NCBI GenBank assembly: GCA_041397825.1
Contig: JAWKVX010000002.1
Location: forward strand, 558,001 to 622,000
Source of the DNA: JANNSX01 sp041397825
GTDB lineage: Bacteria > Pseudomonadota > Alphaproteobacteria > Rhizobiales > Hyphomicrobiaceae
Reading direction: 5' to 3'
Length of the DNA stretch: 64,000 bases
Shown one piece after another: positions 10,971 to 17,096 of the stretch. The notes below the pieces were generated by a model, which was not told the DNA's origin, did not search any database, and was given only the letters and a program-made list of their open reading frames with translations. How positions within the stretch are numbered: the stretch's first letter is position 1; each line of letters begins with the position of its first letter. The position numbers were made by a program, and so were the translations under genes.

Positions 10971-11286
10971 GCGGCTGTCGAGTGGAAAGCGGATGCTTGT
11001 CACTCGAAGTGCACTGTCCGCTCGTCCGCTCAGACCGATGGTTTGCTTGCGTCCGTCGCACTCAACCGCCCGATTGCGCGATTGGCCTGTGTCGATGCCG
11101 GTGCCTTGCGGAACGACAATCGCTGTCCCGGGCAGCGGACATCCACAAGCTCGGTGGTCAGGCGAGTAGGCTGTTCCGTTTGCGACTTTAACGTCGCCCG
11201 AGCGGGGGTCGCCTCGTGGAATTTGCACCCCGTCTAACGGTCTGACTTGCACCCTTTCCGAACTCGTGATGCTCGAACTTCTGCCC
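10971..11286. other. Non-coding stretch with no recognisable feature
   Basis: Between the last importer gene and the mobile-element scar I see no frame with a recognisable protein, no convincing promoter and no RNA structure. It may be decayed sequence of the same scar. Confidence 0.4.
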
Positions 11287-11436
11287 GCGCCGCTTCGCTC
11301 CGTGCTCAACCAGAATCCGATAGACCGGCATGCGCCAAATACCCAACGCCCGAGCTGCAGCAGAGACGCCACGGTCCTGTTCGACGAGTTCAAGCACGCG
11401 CTGACGATCGAGAGCGACTGAGGCTCGCAGCGTCAT
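11287..11436 (-). pseudogene. Remnant of a serine recombinase, C-terminal HTH tail only
   Basis: The minus-strand reading frame gives ALDRQRVLELVEQ followed by VSAAARALGIWRMPVYRIL, which matches the helix-turn-helix tail of resolvase/invertase-type serine recombinases. The catalytic N-terminal domain is absent. After the HTH the frame runs on into unrelated residues. With the tRNA-like fragment and the IS630 fragment nearby, this marks a former integration site. Family match is by eye. Confidence 0.5.
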
Positions 11437-11550
11437 CAGGCAGGCTGCCTGAAATCTAACATCCCTGCGGTACTAACCGGATGCTTACAGGAAGAAGCAG
11501 GTAAGCCATTGAAATCACGTGAGCGGTCAGCGGATTCTTGCTCCGCTATT

Positions 11551-11634
11551 GCTAGCCGAGTGGTTGAAATGCCTGGAGTCATCAGAGAGTTTTGATTCTG
11601 ACATTCGTAGGTTCGAGCCCTCCCGACTCAGCCA
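11551..11634 (+). pseudogene. tRNA-like fragment, resembles tRNA-Gln(UUG) with damaged 5-prime half
   Basis: The 3-prime part looks like a real tRNA: an anticodon loop TTTTGAT (anticodon TTG), a T arm with GGTTCGA, and an acceptor 3-prime strand ending in GCCA at 11631-11634. A D-arm-like GCCGAGTGGTTGAAATGCC is also present. The spacing between D arm and anticodon arm is several bases too long, and no 5-prime strand pairs with the acceptor 3-prime strand. I read it as a degraded tRNA-Gln or the 3-prime tRNA end left as an attachment site by an integrated element. A non-standard functional tRNA is less likely. Confidence 0.45.
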
Positions 11635-11743
11635 ATGAAATCAATCGACTAAGTCTCCTGAAACATCGACGGGATAGTTAGAGCCAAAAGTTCGCAGCAC
11701 TCCGTTTCGATGATCGTGAGGAAGGCCCGAGGGGCCAGCATGC

Positions 11744-11930
11744 GTGGCGAAATCCTATTTGGTCGATGTGACGTTGGGGATTGCCACCAAGCTCCTGGGC
11801 AGTGAGACCTGCCGCGCCGTCAGGGAGTCGTTCAACCCGTCGGCATCGAAGATGATCAAATGGTCGGAGCGGAGGCTACGCCTGACGGGTAGCGCGGTGT
11901 GGGCGACGTCCGATGGCCATCCCGGCTGCC
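11744..11930 (+). pseudogene. Remnant of an IS630-family transposase, N-terminal HTH
   Basis: The frame starting at GTG 11744 reads MAKSYLVDVTLGIATKL, then ETCRAVRESFNPSASKMIKW and LRLTGSAVW. This resembles the start of IS630-type transposases found in Rhizobiales (CRAAAxRFxVSxSSxIKW). Key helix residues are altered, and the frame loses similarity after about 62 residues with no DDE domain following. It is a decayed fragment, not a functional gene. Confidence 0.5.
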
Positions 11931-12148
11931 AGCTCGCGGTTCGGCACCACAACGTCCGGGCGTCGATCCCGGCGGCTCTCCATCTGCTACTTTGAGTTCG
12001 CACCGCTCGAGGAACTCCAGACGGCATTGGGCGTTGGCCTATCGATCTGGCCTACTCCAACTGGAGGATGAGTTGCGCCGGTTGGACATGACCGTCGTCG
12101 CCTTTCTCAACTTTCTCCGTCGTCTCGAAGATCCCGGAGCCCATCTCA

Positions 12149-12958
12149 TTGACCTCACCCCCACTCTACGCTCGAGCCGTGCTCATAGGTCTCGGCCTCG
12201 CCCTGCCGACGGTGTCGCTCATCGTGCTCGGGAGCGTCTGGCTCTGGCAGCAGGGCTGGCTCCTGTACTGGAGCCTCGGGGCGACCGCCGTCGCGATCCT
12301 GATCTACGTGCTCGAGCTATGGATCATACAACGAAGCGGTCTGCAGCTTCGTTCGCCCGATGTCGTATCGGACGCCGGACAGAGGTCGGTAGAGAGCGAG
12401 GTATCCGAAGGGAGCCAGGCCCCTGATCGCGCTCAAATGGCTCGGGAAGCGGTGGAGCGACTCGGTACAGAATACCCTCTGGCGAAACTGACGAGCTCGG
12501 ATGCTTTCTTCAGACTCGGCCGGGAGACGCTCGAGACGGTTGCCCGGGTGATGAACCGTGAGGCCAAGAACCCCGTCTGGCAATTCACGGTGCCTGAGGC
12601 CCTTGTCGTAATCGAACGGGCCAGCAGGCGCTTGCAGGACTTCGTACACGCGAGCGTGCCCTTCGGCGACCAGCTGACCGTCGGCCATCTCATCACTCTT
12701 TACCGCTGGCGATCCCTGGCAACCGTCGCCGAGCGTAGCTATGACGCTTGGCGAGTGCTCCGCATGCTCAATCCCGCTACCGCACTGGCCGGCGAGCTTC
12801 GGGACCGGGTCTCGAGCCGCCTGATTTCCAGCATGCGTGCCGCACTCGTCCGGCGGTTGGTGCAGGCTTACGTGCGGGAGATCGGTGCGGCGGCCATCGA
12901 GCTTTACGGTGAGCCGGCGGTGTCACATTCACAGCAGCCTCGAAAGGCCGAGCGTTAG
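12149..12958 (+). CDS. Membrane protein resembling the N-terminal part of a bacterial GTPase; GTPase domain missing
   Basis: 269 residues if read from TTG 12149; GTG 12179 is an alternative start. Two hydrophobic helices (about 10-28 and 33-52) are followed by a soluble, helix-rich region. Segments such as AFFRLGRETLETVARVM, WRSLATVAERSYDAWRVLR and VREIGAAAIELYGE recall the region that precedes the nucleotide-binding domain in membrane-linked 50S-binding-type GTPases. No P-loop (GxxxxGK[ST]) is present, and the frame stops at 12958 with none downstream. It could be a truncated gene or an unrelated small membrane protein. It sits next to the mobile-element scar, which favours truncation. Confidence 0.45.
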   Translation: MTSPPLYARAVLIGLGLALPTVSLIVLGSVWLWQQGWLLYWSLGATAVAILIYVLELWIIQRSGLQLRSPDVVSDAGQRSVESEVSEGSQAPDRAQMAREAVERLGTEYPLAKLTSSDAFFRLGRETLETVARVMNREAKNPVWQFTVPEALVVIERASRRLQDFVHASVPFGDQLTVGHLITLYRWRSLATVAERSYDAWRVLRMLNPATALAGELRDRVSSRLISSMRAALVRRLVQAYVREIGAAAIELYGEPAVSHSQQPRKAER

Positions 12959-13394
12959 ATGATCGCGGGAACGACCTCCGTGCGAGACGGGGGTGGTTGA
13001 TACTGGCAGGAAACAGTCATCGTCACAGGGGCTGGAACAAGACGGAAAGTCGGCGGACCTCGATCTCAATTCGGCGCGAGACTGGCGGCCTCAGCCCTCT
13101 AGCTTGTCGCACACTCGCCAGCGTCGACATCGCATGCTGACTGGGATTGTCGAACCGGCGACGGACCTCGAGGTGCCGGCACTCTGCGCAGGCCGTTGGC
13201 GCGAGCGAGAATAACTGCGTCGGAGTCCTGCCGCGAGGCCGTAACGTTAGCGAGTGGCCGGGCCTCGGGATGGCTAGCGTCAAGTTCTGGAACGACCGAA
13301 ACGAAGACGGCCGCGGCTGCTGATGAGCCGCGGCCGCCCGAGGCGCGCAACGGGGATGTGCGGCCCGTCGCGCGCACTTACGCATAAATCGGCG
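12959..13394. other. 436-base stretch with no supported gene
   Basis: No frame on either strand shows a recognisable protein or a start with a good ribosome-binding site. No terminator-like hairpin or sigma-factor motif stands out. It separates the mobile-element scar from the stress-gene island. Confidence 0.4.
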
Positions 13395-13592
13395 TCATAC
13401 GCGATTGAGCCAGTTGTCGACCTCCTCGCGAGCCTTGTCCTTGGCGACGCCGTAGCGGGCTTGGATGGCGCCTTCGAGCTGTTCGCGCTTGCCGGCGATC
13501 CGATCCAGTTCATCGTCGGTGAGCTTGCCCCAGCTCTCCTTCACCTTGCCACGGAACTGCTTCCAATTGCCTTCGATACGATCCCAATCCAT
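13395..13592 (-). CDS. CsbD-family stress protein
   Basis: 65-residue protein with the CsbD signature: MDWDRIEGNWKQFRGKVKE, WGKLTDDELDRIAGKRE and a C-terminal A-rich helix. CsbD proteins are small, abundant, general-stress-induced proteins of unknown mechanism. ATG 13592 is chosen over ATG 13598 because AGGAG lies seven bases before it and only one base before the other. An EcfG-type promoter site (13659-13683, minus) precedes it, fitting stress control. Confidence 0.92.
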   Translation of the reverse strand: MDWDRIEGNWKQFRGKVKESWGKLTDDELDRIAGKREQLEGAIQARYGVAKDKAREEVDNWLNRV

Positions 13593-13658
13593 CGTCATGC
13601 TCCTCGTGTGATGTTGCTATCTGAGCTGAGTTCGACGCCGGCCGGCGCATGCAACTAG

Positions 13659-13683
13659 AACTCTGGCCGGCACCATTGGTTCC
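13659..13683 (-). promoter_or_regulatory. Candidate EcfG promoter of csbD
   Basis: On the minus strand GGAAC (13683-13679), 16 bases, then AGTT (13662-13659). The published alphaproteobacterial EcfG consensus is GGAAC-N16/17-CGTT, so this has one mismatch in the -10. It lies about 67 bases upstream of the csbD start. Confidence 0.5.
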
Positions 13684-13706
13684 ACGGCGTCGCGAACCCT
13701 GAGGGG

Positions 13707-14312
13707 TCAGACGCTCGAGCGGCGATCGGCGTTCGAGGGATGCGCGGGATCCGGGTTCTCAGTCCGCGGTGTCGGATTCGCGATCATGGGAGCATCTGGA
13801 TCGAAAGTCGTCCAGCCTTCCTTCTGGTACTCCGCTCGCCGCACTGCGGGATCGATCGGATCATACCGGCGCATGATCTCAGACGCTCTTGCCGCACGCA
13901 TTTCGTCGGTCGTGACCGTGACGAGCGTTCCACCACGCCGCAAACTTTCGGCATAAACATGGGCGTCCTCGTCAGGGGTTCCCAAGTCGATGAGGCCGCC
14001 GATGACGCCGCCGACAGCAAAACCGCTGGCGGCACCGAGCGCGGTGCTGGCTATCCAGCCGGCCGCAACGACGGGGCCGAGGCCTGGGATAGCCATCAGA
14101 CCCAGACCGGCAAGCAGCCCGATGCCTCCTCCAACCGTCGTGCCGATCCCGACGCCCGCACCCGTGGCCGAGGAGTCGTCATTGACGCTCTCATCGGCGT
14201 ACTGGCGGGTTATGATGCCGACCTCCTTCGACGTGAATCCGGCGTCCTCGAGATCGGCGACAACCCTGAGGGCCTGATCGTGGGTGTCGTAGCTATGAGC
14301 AATGGTGGTCAT
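13707..14312 (-). CDS. YflT/general stress protein 17M-like protein with glycine-rich membrane segment
   Basis: 201 residues. The N-terminus (TIAHSYDTHDQALRVVADLE, then AGFTSKEVGIITR) matches the heat/general stress protein 17M (YflT) domain. A long glycine/alanine-rich hydrophobic stretch follows (GVGIGTTVGGGIGLLAGLG and onward, about 55-110), as in glycine-zipper proteins, then a second soluble region (GGTLVTVTTDE) and a proline-rich polar tail. ATG 14312 is supported by GGAG six bases upstream. The gene follows the EF-hand gene by 87 bases on the same strand and may be co-transcribed from its EcfG site. The molecular role of the family is not known. Confidence 0.8.
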   Translation of the reverse strand: MTTIAHSYDTHDQALRVVADLEDAGFTSKEVGIITRQYADESVNDDSSATGAGVGIGTTVGGGIGLLAGLGLMAIPGLGPVVAAGWIASTALGAASGFAVGGVIGGLIDLGTPDEDAHVYAESLRRGGTLVTVTTDEMRAARASEIMRRYDPIDPAVRRAEYQKEGWTTFDPDAPMIANPTPRTENPDPAHPSNADRRSSV

Positions 14313-14399
14313 TGTCGTACTCCATTCCATATGGCGATGTTGATATGGGCGACCGACGAACCGCACCGGCCCGGCGAGCGTCCAGCGGCTCGCAGATCG

Positions 14400-14849
14400 T
14401 TAGTTGGCGACGACGTTCCCCTTGTAGTCGACGGCGATCCGAACAGGTTTTCCATCCAGCTCGGCATTGCCGCGCCAAATGCCCTCTGGGTCCAGCATGA
14501 GCGCTGAGACATTGAGGTAGCCCGAGGCGGCTATCCTGTCCTTGGCCTGGGCCTCGGTGAAGCTGTTCGCGCCCGCGAACGGGGCACCTTCTTCCGGCGC
14601 AGCCGTTGCAAAGACATCCGCCTTGCAGAGCGCCATGTACTCGGCATCGGTGATGCGTGTCGTGTCGGCGACACTGCCATTGGCGATCCGAACACTGGCG
14701 AGGTAGCGGGTCGCTTCCGCGTCGGTCAGAACGTTGTCACCGTTGACATCGGCTTTCGTCCACGCCGCTTTGCAGTCGTCCTCGGTCATCGCGAACGTGG
14801 GCGACGACATGATCAGCGCGGCACAGGCAATGACAGCTGCGGATCGCAT
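14400..14849 (-). CDS. Secreted EF-hand protein with a PepSY-like C-terminal region
   Basis: 149 residues. A Sec signal (MRSAAVIACAALIMSSPTFA) is followed by a calcium-binding EF-hand loop at 34-45 (D34, N36, D38, T42, E45). The C-terminal 40 residues (SGYLNVSALMLDPEGIWRG, then DYKGNV) resemble the PepSY-type beta-hairpin of small periplasmic proteins. ATG 14849 has GAGGAG upstream. A perfect EcfG site (14925-14949, minus) lies about 75 bases upstream, back to back with the one for the DUF892 gene. A calcium-responsive periplasmic role is plausible but unproven. Confidence 0.8.
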   Translation of the reverse strand: MRSAAVIACAALIMSSPTFAMTEDDCKAAWTKADVNGDNVLTDAEATRYLASVRIANGSVADTTRITDAEYMALCKADVFATAAPEEGAPFAGANSFTEAQAKDRIAASGYLNVSALMLDPEGIWRGNAELDGKPVRIAVDYKGNVVAN

Positions 14850-14924
14850 GAGAGTCTCCTCTGCGTTTTTTTGCTGGGGGTACGCCATGAAGCATCGAAG
14901 CACGATGTCGAGGCATGGCCAGGT

Positions 14925-14949
14925 AACGCAGTGCTATCGATTTGGTTCC
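14925..14949 (-). promoter_or_regulatory. EcfG promoter of the EF-hand protein gene
   Basis: Minus strand GGAAC (14949-14945), 16 bases, CGTT (14928-14925): an exact match to the EcfG consensus. It is divergent from the site at 14993-15017. Confidence 0.72.
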
Positions 14950-14992
14950 TCGAGGGAGATGTCACCTGAGACAGAATTCGATCGGCAGCACC

Positions 14993-15017
14993 GGAACTTG
15001 TGCCGTAGTCAGGCGTT
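14993..15017 (+). promoter_or_regulatory. EcfG promoter of the DUF892 gene
   Basis: GGAAC (14993-14997), 16 bases, CGTT (15014-15017): an exact consensus match, about 48 bases before the DUF892 start codon. Confidence 0.75.
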
Positions 15018-15065
15018 CAAGAGCGCACTCTCGAATATCCATGCCGACTGCAACGGAGACACCCC

Positions 15066-15539
15066 ATGAAATCGCTGAACGATGTGTTTCTGCACACGCT
15101 GAAAGACGTCTACTATGCCGAGAATGCGCTCGTGAAGGCTCTGCCAAAGGTCGCAAAGGCGGCCTCAGATGCGAAGCTGGAGAAGTGCCTTCAGGAGCAT
15201 CTGACGGAGACGAAGGGTCAGGTGAAAATACTGGACAATGTCTTCAAGAGCATCGATGCGAAGCCCTCGGGCGAGAAGTGTGACGCGATCGAAGGCCTGA
15301 TCAAGGAGACGGAAGGGGTGATCGATGAGATCAAGAGCGGCCCGGCTCTCGATGCAGCCTTGATTGGGTGCTGCCAGGCCGTCGAGCATTACGAGATCGC
15401 ACGCTATGGCACCTTGCGCGAATGGGCGAAGACGCTCAAGCACACGCAGGCTCATGATCTACTGTCTCAGATCATCGATCAGGAGAAGGCCGCCAATAGC
15501 AAGCTGACGCACATCGCGGTCAGCAACGTCAACCACTGA
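15066..15539 (+). CDS. DUF892 (YciF-type) ferritin-like protein
   Basis: 157-residue four-helix-bundle protein of the DUF892/YciE-YciF family. The N-terminal LNDVFLHTLKDVYYAENALVK and the later AVEHYEIARYGTLREWAK hold the acidic and histidine residues (E in YYAEN, ExxH in AVEHYE) that could bind a dinuclear metal site, as in rubrerythrin-like folds. Family members are general-stress proteins of unknown chemistry in many alphaproteobacteria. An exact EcfG promoter precedes it. It converges with the Crp/Fnr gene across a strong hairpin. Confidence 0.92.
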   Translation: MKSLNDVFLHTLKDVYYAENALVKALPKVAKAASDAKLEKCLQEHLTETKGQVKILDNVFKSIDAKPSGEKCDAIEGLIKETEGVIDEIKSGPALDAALIGCCQAVEHYEIARYGTLREWAKTLKHTQAHDLLSQIIDQEKAANSKLTHIAVSNVNH

Positions 15540-15550
15540 GAAGAGCCCAA

Positions 15551-15592
15551 GACACTCGCGTCGGACATGTCAGCATCTCGGACGCGAGTGTC
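15551..15592. terminator. 12-bp inverted repeat between convergent genes
   Basis: GACACTCGCGTC (15551-15562) and GACGCGAGTGTC (15581-15592) are perfect inverted copies with an 18-base loop, placed between the ends of the DUF892 gene (plus) and the Crp/Fnr gene (minus). There is no U-run, so it may act as a weak bidirectional terminator or mRNA-end stabiliser. Confidence 0.5.
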
Positions 15593-15605
15593 GGTCGCTC
15601 TCGCC

Positions 15606-16322
15606 TCAATCCGGGTATACGCCTTTCAACACCACATCGAAGTGACTCTTGACGCTGTCGTTGCATCGGCACGAGCGTCCTCGAAGGGCATTCACCTTGA
15701 TCACGCGGTGATTGCCGCGAGCTATCTCGATCAGGCCGTCGTGCTTCAGCTTCTGCAGGACGCGACTGACATAGCTTCGTCCGACTCCCAAGAGTGTCGC
15801 CAGCTCCTGCTGGGTCAATGCGATGTCATCTCGACCGGTGCGATCCCGGGCGGCCAAAATCCACTTAGCTGTTCGTTGCTCGATCGAGTGCAAGGCATTG
15901 CAGGCCGTTGCCTGAAACATCTGCGCCATCAGGCAATCCGCATATCGAGTGAACAGCCGCTTGAAGGTGGGTGATGACGATTTGGCACTCCGGATGGCTT
16001 CGATGGGTATGCACACGCACGGTCCGCCGACTTTTGCCGATATCAGGCAATAGGCGGGCAAATGCCCCGAGCTGACAATTCCACCGACTGCGCCCTCCCG
16101 GCCGACGAGGACGGTCTCTACATCTTGTCCGTCTATGTTGGTGACAAGGTAGGACACGAGTGTTGGCCCGCATGGGAAATAGGCCCACGCGACATGATCG
16201 CCCGGATTGTAGAGCACGGATCCGGTTGAAATGTCGGCGGGTTCAATCTTGGATTCGATGAGTGCGAAGTCCTCGTCGCGAAGGCATTTGAGGAGATTGT
16301 TGTCCGGCAAGAATGATCGCAT
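15606..16322 (-). CDS. Crp/Fnr-family transcriptional regulator
   Basis: 238 residues from ATG 16322. An N-terminal cyclic-nucleotide-binding-like beta-barrel (YNPGDHVAWAYFPCGPTLVSY and the VLVGREGAVGG loop) is followed by a C-terminal winged helix with LTQQELATLLGVGRSYVSRVL as DNA-recognition region. It lacks the Fnr cysteine cluster. A GTG at 16367 would give 253 residues, but it lies inside a palindrome and has no ribosome-binding site. The barrel matches the Rhizobiales type with no known ligand. A DNA palindrome at 16359-16378 in its leader could be an autoregulatory site. Confidence 0.85.
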   Translation of the reverse strand: MRSFLPDNNLLKCLRDEDFALIESKIEPADISTGSVLYNPGDHVAWAYFPCGPTLVSYLVTNIDGQDVETVLVGREGAVGGIVSSGHLPAYCLISAKVGGPCVCIPIEAIRSAKSSSPTFKRLFTRYADCLMAQMFQATACNALHSIEQRTAKWILAARDRTGRDDIALTQQELATLLGVGRSYVSRVLQKLKHDGLIEIARGNHRVIKVNALRGRSCRCNDSVKSHFDVVLKGVYPD

Positions 16323-16358
16323 GGAGCTGGCTCGCAGGAGGTTGGGATCGGCGGCAGG

Positions 16359-16378
16359 TCTGTTCACAAGTGAACAGA
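16359..16378. promoter_or_regulatory. Palindromic operator candidate before the Crp/Fnr gene
   Basis: TCTGTTCAC (16359-16367), two bases, GTGAACAGA (16370-16378): a perfect 9-bp inverted repeat. A partial EcfG-like site (GGAAC at 16406-16402 minus, N17, CATT) lies just upstream. The palindrome would overlap the transcription start of the minus-strand gene, a typical repressor position. Confidence 0.45.
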
Positions 16379-16544
16379 CAAATGCCTGTAGCCCCCCTAA
16401 GGTTCCCGCGTCGTCCCTCGGAGGCTTGACGTCAGTGGGCCCCGACCAAGCGTGGCTAGCGGATGGACTCGATCCGTTGACAGCGCATCTGCGCCGTCAT
16501 CTTCGTTGATGGCGACGCGGCATACGTCCGTGGGAGGCAACAAC

Positions 16545-17096
16545 TTGGGCGAACGCAGAGAATGGCTTCGCACCTCGATCGCAGGTGAGCACTCGAAGCT
16601 GGACTTCCGGTTCGGCAATATCAGCAGCCACGAGGACTATCGCGACTATCTACTTTTCACGGCGCGCTTCCGACAGAGTGTGGAAGGGTGGTTGCAGGAG
16701 GCTGCTGCGGCCGACCCGGATGTGACCAGACTTGCGATCTGGCCGTTCGTCGAGCGCGACTGCGGCGATCTTGGACTGTATCCCCGCCCGCCGGACATCA
16801 TTCTCGATGTCGAGCCGAGCTCCAGTGCCGTTCTAGGCGTCACTTACGTGCTGCAGGGAGCTTGCCTGGGAGCCTATCCGCTCTGGCGCGTAGCTCGGAG
16901 ACTTGGGCTCGGCGGTGATCGTGGGGCGCGTCATCTGGAGCGCCAGGTGCAGACCGCCGGGCGATGGCCGGCCTTCTTGGTGGAGCTGGAGACCGATCCT
17001 ATCGTCGATATGAGGGTGATGGTCCGTGCGGCGCAGGCCGTGATGGCTCTGGCTCGACAAGCCCTGGAGGCGGAGCGCAATGGCACAACACGTTGA
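16545..17096 (+). CDS. bphO: Biliverdin-forming heme oxygenase (BphO-like)
   Basis: 183 residues. It resembles bacterial heme oxygenases that supply biliverdin to phytochromes: a proximal heme histidine in the early helix (AGEHSKLD), LFTARFRQSVEGW, and GVTYVLQGACLGAY, the equivalent of the distal-helix YVLEGS-LG motif. The TTG start at 16545 is chosen because GGGAGG ends seven bases upstream; ATG 16509 has no such site and would add 12 residues. The end overlaps the bacteriophytochrome start by 17 bases, so the pair is coupled and the oxygenase makes the chromophore for its partner. Confidence 0.82.
   Translation: MGERREWLRTSIAGEHSKLDFRFGNISSHEDYRDYLLFTARFRQSVEGWLQEAAAADPDVTRLAIWPFVERDCGDLGLYPRPPDIILDVEPSSSAVLGVTYVLQGACLGAYPLWRVARRLGLGGDRGARHLERQVQTAGRWPAFLVELETDPIVDMRVMVRAAQAVMALARQALEAERNGTTR

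Noticed and set aside
14415..14419. A GTTCC (minus-strand GGAAC) upstream of the YflT-like gene as an EcfG -35
   Set aside because: No CGTT-like sequence lies 16 or 17 bases downstream; the gene is more simply read with the EF-hand gene from the site at 14925-14949.
16509..16544. ATG 16509 as the start of the heme oxygenase
   Set aside because: No ribosome-binding site there, whereas TTG 16545 has GGGAGG at seven bases and gives the usual length of the family.
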